The notes beneath the pieces are model-generated. The model worked only from the letters and a program-made list of their open reading frames with translations. It made no database searches and was not told where the DNA came from. 59,204 bases of DNA from Rhodobacter sp. (lineage in GTDB: Bacteria > Pseudomonadota > Alphaproteobacteria > Rhodobacterales > Rhodobacteraceae), in NCBI GenBank assembly GCA_030066215.1, contig JASJCA010000058.1, forward strand, positions 1-59,204, in the 5' to 3' direction. The position numbers and the translations under genes are program-made. Shown in pieces: positions 14,112 to 22,123 of this stretch. Each line of letters begins with the position of its first letter. Position 1 is the first letter of the stretch.

Positions 14112-16175
14112 CTATTTCGCTTTGAGCTCTGCCGACAGCCGGAGTGGTGCGGTCTCGCCCGACAGCCGGGCCCGGTAGACGGCCAGGCTCTCCATCACCC
14201 GCATCACGTAGTTCCGGGTTTCGCGGAACGGGATGTGTTCGATCCAGTCGACCACGTCGACGCGCGGCGAGCGCGGATCGCCGTTGGCCTCGATCCAGCG
14301 CCGCGCCCGGTGCGGCCCGGCGTTGTATCCCGCCGCCACCAGCACGTAGTTCTCGCCGAATTCCTCGATCAGCTGTCGCAGATAGGCGCTACCGAGTTTC
14401 GCGTTGTACCCCGGGTCCGTCGTCAGCCGCGCTTTCGAATAGGGCAGGCCCAGCTTGCCCGCCATCTCGCGCGCGGTGGCGGGCATCAGCTGCATCACTC
14501 CGCGCGCGCCCGCCCCGCTGACGGCGGCGATGTGAAACTCGCTTTCCCGCCGCGCGATCGACAGCGCCAGCGCGTCCGAAACCGGAAGCGCGCCGGCGCC
14601 GAGCGAGGTGACCGGGTAATAGGCCCGCGGCGCCACAACGCCCGCGCGCGCCACCTGTTTCGACACCCGGACCGCCAGATAGGGATCGCCGAGCGTCAGC
14701 GTGAAATCGGCAAGCTGCACCAACTGGTCGGCGGGCAGAGTTTCGGCGAGATGCCGCAGGAACCGCCCGGTCTCCCACGACTGTCCGGCCTCGTGGAACA
14801 GCTTCGCGGCCTGGAACACACTCGACCGGGTGAACGGCGCCAGGCGCCAGCTGTTGGCCTCGGCCCGACCGGTCAGTGCGGCGTCCATCACCACGCCGGC
14901 CTTTTCGGCCGCCAACTGGCCGTAGAACGAGGTCTGGTGTTTCGCGCCGGCGCGATAGGCCGACATCGCCGCCTCGGCCTCGCCCATCGCCTCCAGCGCG
15001 CGGCCCTCCCAATAGCCCGCCCGGCCGAGGCTGATCGGGGTATAGACCGCCTTTTCGAACTGCCGGAAATGGGTCAGCGCCTTGGCCGGGTCCTTGAGGT
15101 AGGTCAGCGCCAGATAGCCCGACAGCCATTCCAGATCGGCATAGGCGTAGTCCTTGGTGGTGAACGCGATCCGGTGCGTGCTGGCCAGGGCATAGGCGCG
15201 CTTGCCGTTGCCCTCCCGCATCTGCTGCCGGGCCAAAATCCGCCGCCAATTCGCCCAGGCCAAGGGCCGCCCGAGACGCTCTGCGCTGTCGCTCGTCGCC
15301 AGGATCAGATCGGCGGCCAGATCGCGCCGCCGCTTCTCGACCCGCCAAATCATCCGGTCGTAGGCCAACCCCGGATCGCTGCGCAACGCCGCCGGGATCT
15401 TGGCGATCAGCGCATCGGGATTGCCCGCCTCGCGCTGCAGCGCAATCCGCGCCTCGGCCAGAGCCTTCTGCCCGGCATCCACCAACCCCAGCATCCGCGC
15501 AGCGCCCTTGCGGTCGCCGCGCCACAGCGCCGCGTCGAGCCGCGCGGCATGGTGCGGTTTCAACGCGGCGCCGTGCTCGGCCAGAAACGCTTGCTCTTCC
15601 CCGGCGCTCATCTCCAGCTCGCGCCAGGCGCGCTCAACTTCCGCCTGCGCCTTGCCGGCCGCGCCTTGCGCCGCGTGGGCCGCCGCCAGCCGCAGGGCCC
15701 CGGACCCGGTCTGCGGCGGCCGCCCTTCGAAATAGGCGATCACCTGGGCCGCGGGCGATCCGGTCCGGATCGCGTCCTCGCCCTTTTTGTGCAACAGCGC
15801 CAGCCCCGGCCAATCGGCGTTGCGCAGCAGGAAGCGGCGGTAGTCGTCGAAGCTGCCCTCGCCCGACCGCAGGCGCTGCCACTCGATCACGTCCGCCGCG
15901 ACCGATCCCTTGGCAGTGGCCAGCGATCCTGCGCCGTGCCAGTCGCCGGCGCGTGCTGCCCCAAGCGCCAGGCGCATCTTGTGGGCGTCCATCAAATCGC
16001 CCGGCCGCGGCACCGGCGATTTCGATGCCAGCACCAGCGCGTCGGTCGTCGCCTCTGTGCTCGGTCGCGCATCCTCTACGCTCGGCCGTACCGCCGGGCG
16101 CGGGCTTGTCTCGACGCCCAGAGCCTCCGACGCCATCGCCAGCCCGGCCAATGCGAATACCACCTGCAGTCTCAA
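14112..16175 (-). CDS. Soluble lytic murein transglycosylase
   Basis: A ~687-residue periplasmic enzyme that cleaves peptidoglycan glycan strands. The N-terminal two thirds form the alpha-helical, TPR-like superhelical domain of Slt70-type proteins. The C-terminal SLT domain holds the catalytic Glu in SIARRESEFHIAAVSGAGARGVMQLMP and the AAGYNAGPHRARRW motif. I choose the TTG at 16175 as start because it directly precedes a signal peptide (LRLQVVFALAGLAMASEALG) and has AGG-type signals upstream; the open frame extends to 16253 with a less plausible N-terminus. It lies divergent from dapA, an arrangement common in the family Rhodobacteraceae. Confidence 0.9.
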   Translation of the reverse strand: MRLQVVFALAGLAMASEALGVETSPRPAVRPSVEDARPSTEATTDALVLASKSPVPRPGDLMDAHKMRLALGAARAGDWHGAGSLATAKGSVAADVIEWQRLRSGEGSFDDYRRFLLRNADWPGLALLHKKGEDAIRTGSPAAQVIAYFEGRPPQTGSGALRLAAAHAAQGAAGKAQAEVERAWRELEMSAGEEQAFLAEHGAALKPHHAARLDAALWRGDRKGAARMLGLVDAGQKALAEARIALQREAGNPDALIAKIPAALRSDPGLAYDRMIWRVEKRRRDLAADLILATSDSAERLGRPLAWANWRRILARQQMREGNGKRAYALASTHRIAFTTKDYAYADLEWLSGYLALTYLKDPAKALTHFRQFEKAVYTPISLGRAGYWEGRALEAMGEAEAAMSAYRAGAKHQTSFYGQLAAEKAGVVMDAALTGRAEANSWRLAPFTRSSVFQAAKLFHEAGQSWETGRFLRHLAETLPADQLVQLADFTLTLGDPYLAVRVSKQVARAGVVAPRAYYPVTSLGAGALPVSDALALSIARRESEFHIAAVSGAGARGVMQLMPATAREMAGKLGLPYSKARLTTDPGYNAKLGSAYLRQLIEEFGENYVLVAAGYNAGPHRARRWIEANGDPRSPRVDVVDWIEHIPFRETRNYVMRVMESLAVYRARLSGETAPLRLSAELKAK

Positions 16176-16323
16176 CGTGCCTGATCCCCTTGACGGGTTT
16201 TCGCGCACAAGATACCGGGCGCGGGGCCCGAGGAAAACACACAAACTTGGCATAATACCGGCACTTGGCTAACGTCCGCTCACTGCGGCCTGGCCACAGC
16301 CCGATGTGAGAGAGGAGCGCATC

Positions 16324-17199
16324 ATGATCAGAGGGTCTCTTCCCGCCCTGGTGACGCCGTTTAAGGACGATGGGCTGGACCTCGATGCGCTCAAAGCCCT
16401 CGTCGAGTGGCATGTCGAGCAAGGCAGCAACGGCCTGGTGCCTGTCGGCACCACCGGCGAAAGCCCGACGCTGAGCCATGACGAACACGAGGCGGTGGTC
16501 GAAACCGTAGTGCAGACCGCCGCCGGCCGGATCCCGGTAATTGCCGGCGCAGGCTCGAACAACACCGCCGAGTCGATCAGTCTGATGCGCCATGCCGAGG
16601 CGGTCGGCGCCGATGCCGCTTTGGTAGTGACGCCCTATTACAACAAGCCGACCCAGGCCGGGCTGATCGCGCATTTCACCGCGTTGCACGATTGCTGCGA
16701 GTTGCCGATCATCATCTACAACATCCCACCGCGGTCGGTGATCGACATGACGCCCGCGACGATGGGTGAACTGGCCAAGCTGCCGCGCATCGTCGGCGTC
16801 AAGGACGCCACGGCCGATCTGGCCCGTGTGAGCCATCAGCGTCTGACCTGCGGCACGGATTTCATCCAGCTCTCGGGCGAAGACCCAACTGCCGTGGGCT
16901 TCAACGCCCAAGGCGGGGTCGGCTGCATTTCGGTCACCGCCAACATCGCGCCGGGCCTCTGCGCCGCGCTGCAAGCCGCCTGCGCCGCCGGCGACTACGC
17001 CGAGGCGCTGCGGATCCAGGACCTGCTGATGCCGCTCCACAAGGCGGTCTTCACCGAGCCCGGCGTTTGCGGCGCGAAATACGGCCTTTCGCTACTCGGC
17101 CGGTGCGAGGCCAGCGTCCGCTCGCCCCTCATCGAGTTGTCGGATGACACAAAGGCGGCGGTGCGCGCGGGCATGGTCTTTGCCGGCATCATCGACTGA
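16324..17199 (+). CDS. dapA: 4-hydroxy-tetrahydrodipicolinate synthase
   Basis: A 291-residue class I aldolase that condenses pyruvate with aspartate semialdehyde in the first committed step of lysine/diaminopimelate synthesis. The substrate loop [10 protein letters not shown] (41-50), catalytic Tyr132 in IYNIPPRS and Schiff-base Lys160 in IVGVKDAT are all present. The ATG at 16324 follows GAGAGGAGCGC, a strong ribosome-binding site; a GTG at 16306 in frame is less likely. DAP supply links it functionally with the neighbouring murein enzyme gene. Confidence 0.96.
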   Translation: MIRGSLPALVTPFKDDGLDLDALKALVEWHVEQGSNGLVPVGTTGESPTLSHDEHEAVVETVVQTAAGRIPVIAGAGSNNTAESISLMRHAEAVGADAALVVTPYYNKPTQAGLIAHFTALHDCCELPIIIYNIPPRSVIDMTPATMGELAKLPRIVGVKDATADLARVSHQRLTCGTDFIQLSGEDPTAVGFNAQGGVGCISVTANIAPGLCAALQAACAAGDYAEALRIQDLLMPLHKAVFTEPGVCGAKYGLSLLGRCEASVRSPLIELSDDTKAAVRAGMVFAGIID

Positions 17200-17217
17200 C
17201 GGAAACGCGACGGGGGC

Positions 17218-17661
17218 TCAGGACGACGCGTCGCGCCCGGCGGCTTGTACGGCACGCACCCTTCGCAAGACCTCGACCAAGATCGCCGTCTGAAGCCCGA
17301 TCATCAAAAGCCCGTTGATTGCCGTCATCCCGGCCAAGAGCCGCCAATCGCTTGGCAGCAGGATGTCGCCGAAACCAAGCGTGGTGAACGCGACGATCGA
17401 GAAATAGACCGAGGCTTCGAGCGTGATGAAGACGTCGAGCCAGAGGAATGTCAGCGCCCAGATCCAGACCGAAGCGGTCACGATCATCAGCACCCAGACC
17501 ACAGCGGCGCACATCAGAAAGATCAGCTTCCGGGCATGGGGCGGCCTGAGCATCCAACTCTCATAGCGGTTCAGCATGCGTTCCATCGCCAGGAACCCGC
17601 CTCCTGCGATGAGCGTCGACACGACGATCAGAAGAGTTCCCAAGGCAAGCTGCACGACCAT
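17218..17661 (-). CDS. Small ion-channel (two-TM pore) membrane protein
   Basis: A 147-residue membrane protein with an N-terminal helix, a second helix (LIFLMCAAVVWVLMIVTASV), and a pore module ending in YFSIVAFTTLGFGDILLP at about residues 86-103, followed by a last helix. The filter TLGFGD is the K+ channel signature with Phe in place of the usual Tyr, seen in some bacterial channels. No regulatory domain follows. It is convergent with dapA and divergent from smpB. It is the second channel-like gene in the window, the other being at 5337; outside the pore they do not look similar. Confidence 0.8.
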   Translation of the reverse strand: MVVQLALGTLLIVVSTLIAGGGFLAMERMLNRYESWMLRPPHARKLIFLMCAAVVWVLMIVTASVWIWALTFLWLDVFITLEASVYFSIVAFTTLGFGDILLPSDWRLLAGMTAINGLLMIGLQTAILVEVLRRVRAVQAAGRDASS

Positions 17662-17749
17662 GGCGCCGATATCTTGACCGCCCGCACGCCCGTCAAGCCC
17701 CTGCGACAGACTGGACTTGCCTGGGGGCGCCTCTTATGTGGGCCGGACC

Positions 17750-18226
17750 ATGGCCAAACCCAAGACCGATCCGAACTACAAGGTGGTCAGCGAAAACCGC
17801 CGCGCGCGCTTCGATTACGCGATCGAGGACGATCTGGAATGCGGCATCGTGCTGGAGGGGTCCGAGGTCAAGTCATTGCGAAACGGCGGCGCCAACATCG
17901 CCGAGAGCTATGCCGAGGTCGAGGGGGCCGAGTTGTGGCTGATCAACAGCTACATCGCGCCCTACGACAAGGCCAAGACCTTCGGTCACGAGGAACGCCG
18001 CCGCCGAAAACTGTTGGCGTCGAAGAAGGAGGTCGCGCGGCTTTGGTCCGAGACGCAACGCAAGGGCATGACCTTGGTTCCGCTGGTGCTCTATTTCAAT
18101 CACCGCGGCATCGCCAAGTTGAAGATCGGCATCGCGAAAGGCAAAAAACTAGCCGACAAACGCCAGACCGAGGCCAAGCGCGACTGGAGCCGGCAGAAAC
18201 AGCGCCTGCTGCGGGACAATCGTTAG
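17750..18226 (+). CDS. smpB: SsrA-binding protein SmpB
   Basis: A 158-residue trans-translation factor that delivers tmRNA to stalled ribosomes. The core beta-barrel carries [21 protein letters not shown] and [21 protein letters not shown], followed by [15 protein letters not shown], and the basic tail with [17 protein letters not shown]. Length is typical. Start is the ATG at 17750. No tmRNA gene is visible in the 700 bp downstream. Confidence 0.97.
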   Translation: MAKPKTDPNYKVVSENRRARFDYAIEDDLECGIVLEGSEVKSLRNGGANIAESYAEVEGAELWLINSYIAPYDKAKTFGHEERRRRKLLASKKEVARLWSETQRKGMTLVPLVLYFNHRGIAKLKIGIAKGKKLADKRQTEAKRDWSRQKQRLLRDNR

Positions 18227-18261
18227 GGATTTGCGCCGAACGGGCAATGACACAAATCCCT
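18225..18261 (+). terminator. Hairpin straddling the smpB stop
   Basis: Perfect 9-bp arms AGGGATTTG and CAAATCCCT enclose a 19-base loop that includes a short GCC/GGC stem. The left arm overlaps the smpB stop codon. No T-run follows, so it is a weak terminator candidate or a 3'-end stabiliser. Confidence 0.35.
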
Positions 18262-18340
18262 CGGGCTCACCGGCGCGCAATCTTGGCTGGCCGTTTCGGC
18301 TGAACCCCAAACCAACCACACGCCGCCGATGGACGTGTTA

Positions 18341-18619
18341 TCACCCCAGATCCATGAACCTATCGACTGCCCAGTCTTTGTGGTTGAGGTATCTCCACGA
18401 GGTGTATTTTGAGGCTTTGCCGACCCCGGGCTTGAATTCAATCATTACAACTTTGCCGTCAAAATCTTTGGTGAAATCAATTTTCGAAGGGTATCCCTTC
18501 CCCCCCTTCTTGACATCAAGATAATCTCCATCTTTCGGTGTGGCATTTTCCAATGTTCCAGAGAAAGGGCCAAGGACTTTTCCAGTCTTTTGCGTAAAAT
18601 ATACAGATCCTACCGTCAT
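18341..18619 (-). CDS. Orphan 92-residue protein in an AT-rich islet
   Basis: Starts at the ATG at 18619 with TAGGAGA seven bases upstream and ends at 18341. The product (MTVGSVYFTQKTGKVLGP...) is hydrophilic, rich in Lys, Gly and Asp, without signal peptide, membrane helix or recognised domain. The C-terminal half has the more structured look (VVMIEFKPGVGKASKYTSWRY style aromatics). The gene and its upstream region are far more AT-rich than flanking DNA and use codons rare in the rest of the window, which suggests horizontal acquisition next to smpB. Function unknown. Confidence 0.6.
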   Translation of the reverse strand: MTVGSVYFTQKTGKVLGPFSGTLENATPKDGDYLDVKKGGKGYPSKIDFTKDFDGKVVMIEFKPGVGKASKYTSWRYLNHKDWAVDRFMDLG

Positions 18620-19009
18620 CAACAAATCTCCTATATTTTCAAGGTTATAACACGAAAATCATTGTAGCATTTACTATGACTAATCCGAAGCTACCGAACA
18701 CAAACCAATATGGCAACACCAAAGCTTTCGTTGCCACTCAACGGAGCCCCAGACTCTGGCCTCTCATTCCAAATGCCGTTTGCGAGCCCTTATGAACTGC
18801 ACACATTGGACTCTGCGGCGGCTTGAATAGTGGTTGGCGTCTGCTTTCTAGAGTGGCAGCGCGCGCCGACCCCACGCGCGATCGCCGCGGCTACGTTGGC
18901 ACAGACGTCACGGGGAATGTCACAAGATTTTCCCATTTCCTCACGCCGTCGACTGCACGAGATTTGCCGCGTTGCGCAACACGAGCGCAGTCATTTTTTG
19001 GGAGGCCGT
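18620..19009. other. 390-bp gap: end of AT-rich islet and leader of the next gene
   Basis: The first ~200 bp are AT-rich and hold the leader and promoter of the minus-strand orphan gene. From about 18830 composition returns to GC-rich. Open frames here lack coding signals. No tRNA, tmRNA or repeat of the islet ends was found by eye. Confidence 0.45.
18661..18669 (-). promoter_or_regulatory. Extended -10 promoter for the orphan gene
   Basis: On the minus strand TGC-TACAAT forms an extended -10 element (TGN before a 5/6 match to TATAAT). Start of transcription would be near 18654, about 35 bases ahead of the ATG at 18619. No good -35 is visible, which is usual for extended -10 promoters. Confidence 0.4.
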
Positions 19010-19300
19010 ATGGAACTGCTCATTAGTCTGATCGCCGGCGCCGTGGGCGGAAATGCCGTCGGTGGCGTTCTGAGGAACCTCAATCTCGGTGTGATCGGCA
19101 ACTCACTGACCGGCATCGTCGGCGGAGGCATCGGCGGGCAGCTCTTGGCCATGCTCGGCGCGCCCGACCTCGCCGGCGCCGCGGGCGAGGCGGCAGGCCT
19201 CGACATCGGCACCATCCTGGGCCAGGTCGGGTCGGGCGCCGTCGGTGGCGGCGCACTGATGGCCGTGATCGGCGTCGTCAAGAACGCCATGGGCAAGTAA
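19010..19300 (+). CDS. Glycine-rich small membrane protein
   Basis: A 96-residue protein starting at the ATG at 19010 after a strong GGGAGG. It is made of glycine-zipper-like hydrophobic segments (LISLIAGAVGGNAVGGVL, GNSLTGIVGGGIGGQLLAML and GSGAVGGGALMAVIGVV) separated by a short polar stretch. It probably sits in a membrane as two or three helices. I recall similar small proteins in Alphaproteobacteria without known function. A possible terminator follows at 19383. Confidence 0.75.
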   Translation: MELLISLIAGAVGGNAVGGVLRNLNLGVIGNSLTGIVGGGIGGQLLAMLGAPDLAGAAGEAAGLDIGTILGQVGSGAVGGGALMAVIGVVKNAMGK

Positions 19301-19382
19301 GCGCCGCCATTTCTTTGCGCGGCGAAACGGGCCCATGCGTTGCGAAGCCCGGACGCCGCCTGTCCCGCCGGAGCGCCAGCCC

Positions 19383-19430
19383 GCCCTTGCCACTGACGCC
19401 ACGCGCCGCTAGGCAAGGCGAGGCTTTTTT
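19383..19430 (+). terminator. Possible intrinsic terminator upstream of sseA
   Basis: CCTTGCC (19385-19391) can pair with GGCAAGG (19412-19418) around a GC-rich loop, followed six bases later by six T residues (19425-19430). The gap between stem and T-run makes this only a moderate candidate for ending the transcript of the glycine-rich protein gene. Confidence 0.35.
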
Positions 19431-19441
19431 GCGGGGCTCCC

Positions 19442-20290
19442 ATGGCTGACGATCCCAAAACTCTGGTCTCGAGCGACTGGCTGGCCGCGCATCTGAGCGA
19501 CCCCGATTTGCGCATTTTCGACGGCTCCTACTATCTGCCCGATATGGGCCGGGACGCCCGCGCCGAATACGATGCTGCCCACATCCCCGGCGCCCGGTTT
19601 TTCGACATCGATGACGTGGCCGACGCGAGATCTGACCTGCCGCACATGGTCCCGCCGCCCGAGAAATTCATCAGCCGCATGCGTGCCATGGGCGTCGGCG
19701 ACGGCCACCAGGTCGTGGTCTATGACGGCGCCGGGATCTTCTCCGCCGCCCGCATCTGGTGGCTGTTCCGTTTGATGGGCAAAACCGACATCGCCGTGCT
19801 CGACGGCGGGTTTCCGAAATGGCTCGCCGAAGGGCGTGAAACTGAAGACCTGCCGCCAATGATGCGCGACCGCCACATCACCGTGTCGAAACAGAACCAC
19901 CTGGTGCGCGACGTCACCCAGGTAGCCGCGGCCTCAAAGCTCGGCGATCACGAGATCCTCGACGCCCGCTCCCCGGGACGTTTCCGTGGCGAGGAATCCG
20001 AGCCACGCGAGGGCCTGCGCGGCGGCCACATTCCGGGGTCGAAGAACATTCACTACCGCACGCTCCTGAACGAGGACGGCACTATGAAATCGCCCGACGC
20101 CCTGCGCGCGGTGTTCGACGCCAGCGGTGCCGATCTTTCGAAGCCGGTGATCACCTCCTGCGGTTCAGGCGTCACCGCCGCGATCATCAACCTCGCGCTG
20201 GAACGCATCGGTCACGACCGCCACGCGCTCTACGACGGCTCCTGGGCCGAATGGGGCATGTACGGCGACCTCAAGGTCGAAACCGGATGA
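19442..20290 (+). CDS. sseA: 3-mercaptopyruvate sulfurtransferase
   Basis: A 282-residue two-domain rhodanese-fold enzyme that moves sulfur from 3-mercaptopyruvate to thiophilic acceptors. The active-site loop is SCGSGVTA (Cys at about residue 240); the CGSGVT form is typical of mercaptopyruvate rather than thiosulfate sulfurtransferases. Domain borders are marked by DLRIFDGSYYLPD in the first half and ILDARSPGRFRGEESEPREG in the second. No signal peptide, so cytoplasmic. Its stop overlaps the following GNAT start (ATGA). Confidence 0.93.
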   Translation: MADDPKTLVSSDWLAAHLSDPDLRIFDGSYYLPDMGRDARAEYDAAHIPGARFFDIDDVADARSDLPHMVPPPEKFISRMRAMGVGDGHQVVVYDGAGIFSAARIWWLFRLMGKTDIAVLDGGFPKWLAEGRETEDLPPMMRDRHITVSKQNHLVRDVTQVAAASKLGDHEILDARSPGRFRGEESEPREGLRGGHIPGSKNIHYRTLLNEDGTMKSPDALRAVFDASGADLSKPVITSCGSGVTAAIINLALERIGHDRHALYDGSWAEWGMYGDLKVETG

Positions 20291-20853
20291 CGCTGCAACC
20301 CGCCGGGACCGAGCTCACCTACACCGTCACCTACCTGGAAATGCGGTCGCGGCCCGGCTGGGGCTACCCGCACACGCCGTCGGGCCCGCCCGCCACGCTC
20401 CTGATGGCCGAAACCCCGCCCTATTGGTATTTCCTGTCGCTCTACGACGCCGTGGGCCGCGACTATGCCTGGGAAGACGCGCATCAGCAGGAGCCCGACG
20501 AGCTGCAGGACTGGCTCGACGACCCCGCCGTCACGCTGCACACGCTGATGTGCAAGGGTTGGCCGCACGGCTTCTTCATCCACGACGCCCGCACCGAGGG
20601 CACCGTCGACCTCTCGTATTTCGGCCTGGTGCCAGAGGCGGTCGGCCGCGGCCTCGGCACGTTCCTCTTGCGCACCGCGATCCAGATGGCCTGGGACATC
20701 CCCGGCACCGAACAACTCACGGTCGACACCTGCACCCTCGACCACCCCCGCGCCCTGCAAACCTACCAGAAAAACGGCTTCACCCCCGTTCGGCGCGAGG
20801 ACCACACCCGCACCCTCCGCCGCCCGCGCGACCTGTCGCGCATCCCCGACTGA
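20287..20853 (+). CDS. GNAT family N-acetyltransferase
   Basis: A 188-residue acetyltransferase with motif A at LSYFGLVPEAVGRGLGTFLLR (about residues 111-131) and a C-terminal TLDHPRALQTYQKNGFTPVR block, where the Tyr is the likely general acid. The N-terminus (TELTYTVTYLEMRSRPGW) is longer than in minimal GNATs. The start overlaps the sseA stop, and the tyrB-like gene follows after 12 bp, so the three likely share a transcript. Substrate unknown. Confidence 0.87.
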   Translation: MTLQPAGTELTYTVTYLEMRSRPGWGYPHTPSGPPATLLMAETPPYWYFLSLYDAVGRDYAWEDAHQQEPDELQDWLDDPAVTLHTLMCKGWPHGFFIHDARTEGTVDLSYFGLVPEAVGRGLGTFLLRTAIQMAWDIPGTEQLTVDTCTLDHPRALQTYQKNGFTPVRREDHTRTLRRPRDLSRIPD

Positions 20854-20865
20854 AAGAGGCCCGCC

Positions 20866-22050
20866 ATGCTCGAACACCTCACCGAACAGCCGAAGGACAA
20901 GATCCTCGAAATCATGAGCCTGTTCCGCGCCGACACCCGGGCGGACAAGATCGACCTCGGCGTCGGCGTCTACCGCAACGCCCAGGGCGTCACCCCGGTG
21001 ATGCGCGCCATCAAGGCCGCCGAGCACACGCTGTGGGAAGAGCAAACCAGCAAGGCCTATGTGGGCCTCGCCGGCGACCCCGCCTATGCCGAGGCAATGG
21101 TCGATCTGATCCTCGGGCCCAACGCACCGAAGGACCGCATCGCCGCCGCGGCCACGCCCGGAGGCACCGGCGCCGTGCGCCAGGCCTTCGAGCTGATCAA
21201 GATGGAAAACCCGGGCGCCACCGTCTGGTATTCCGAGCCTACTTGGCCCAACCACGTCACCATCCTCAAACACCTCGGCATGACCGCCCGCACCTACCGC
21301 TATTTCGACGACGAGACCCGGGCGGTGGATTTCGCCGGCATGATGGCCGACCTCGACGCCGTCAAATCCGGGGACATCGTCCTCTTGCACGGCTGCTGCC
21401 ACAACCCCACCGGCGCCAATCTCAACCTCACCGAATGGCAGGCCGTGGCCGACCTGATCGTCGCCAAGGGCGCCACCCCGATGATCGACATCGCCTACCA
21501 GGGCTTCGGCGACGGGCTAGAGGAAGACGCCCAAGGCACCCGCCTGATCGTCGCCGCCTGCCCCGAGACCCTGATCGCCGCCAGCTGCTCGAAGAACTTC
21601 GGCATCTACCGGGAACGCACCGGCCTGCTGATCGCCGTCACCCCGGGCGCCGACCACAGGGCCCGCGCGCAAGCCACGCTCAACCACCTCAATCGGCAGA
21701 ACTATTCCTTCCCGCCCGATCACGGAGCGCGCCTGGTGACGATGATCCTCACCGACGAGGCGTTGCGGGCCGACTGGCAGACCGAGCTTGAAGAGATGCG
21801 CCGCGGCATGCTCGACTTGCGCACGTCGTTGGCCGATGAACTCCAGCGCCTGACCGGGTCGAACCGCTTCGGCTTCCTCGCCCAGCACCGCGGCATGTTC
21901 AGCCGATTGGGAGCCTCCCCGGACCACGTCAAAGCCATCCGCGAAGACCACGCCATCTACATGATCGGCGACAGCCGCCTGAACATCGCCGGGCTGAACG
22001 ACGATACGGTGCCGGTTCTGGCGAAGGCGATTGCGGAAGTGGGGGTTTGA
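20866..22050 (+). CDS. Aromatic/aspartate aminotransferase (TyrB/AspC type)
   Basis: A 394-residue fold-type I PLP aminotransferase of the Iα group. The N-terminal DLGVGVYRNAQGVTPVMRAI, the HGCCHNPTGANL motif and the PLP-lysine loop SCSKNFGIYRERTGLL (Lys at about residue 245) identify the AspC/TyrB branch, which exchanges amino groups between aspartate or aromatic amino acids and 2-oxoglutarate. Residues alone do not separate aromatic from aspartate preference. Start ATG is preceded by AAAGAGG. Confidence 0.92.
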   Translation: MLEHLTEQPKDKILEIMSLFRADTRADKIDLGVGVYRNAQGVTPVMRAIKAAEHTLWEEQTSKAYVGLAGDPAYAEAMVDLILGPNAPKDRIAAAATPGGTGAVRQAFELIKMENPGATVWYSEPTWPNHVTILKHLGMTARTYRYFDDETRAVDFAGMMADLDAVKSGDIVLLHGCCHNPTGANLNLTEWQAVADLIVAKGATPMIDIAYQGFGDGLEEDAQGTRLIVAACPETLIAASCSKNFGIYRERTGLLIAVTPGADHRARAQATLNHLNRQNYSFPPDHGARLVTMILTDEALRADWQTELEEMRRGMLDLRTSLADELQRLTGSNRFGFLAQHRGMFSRLGASPDHVKAIREDHAIYMIGDSRLNIAGLNDDTVPVLAKAIAEVGV

Positions 22051-22123
22051 CCGACGCCGTCCTGGGCTTGATCCTGGTTCTTTTCGGCGGCGGCTGAGTC
22101 GCGTTTGCGCATGGGTCTCCGCC

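Noticed and set aside
14235..16184. Plus-strand 649-codon open frame opposite the lytic transglycosylase
   Set aside because: Arg/Gly/His-rich shadow frame of a well-supported gene on the other strand.
18227..19009. tmRNA gene next to smpB
   Set aside because: No tRNA-like acceptor pair or tag-coding ORF was seen on either strand.
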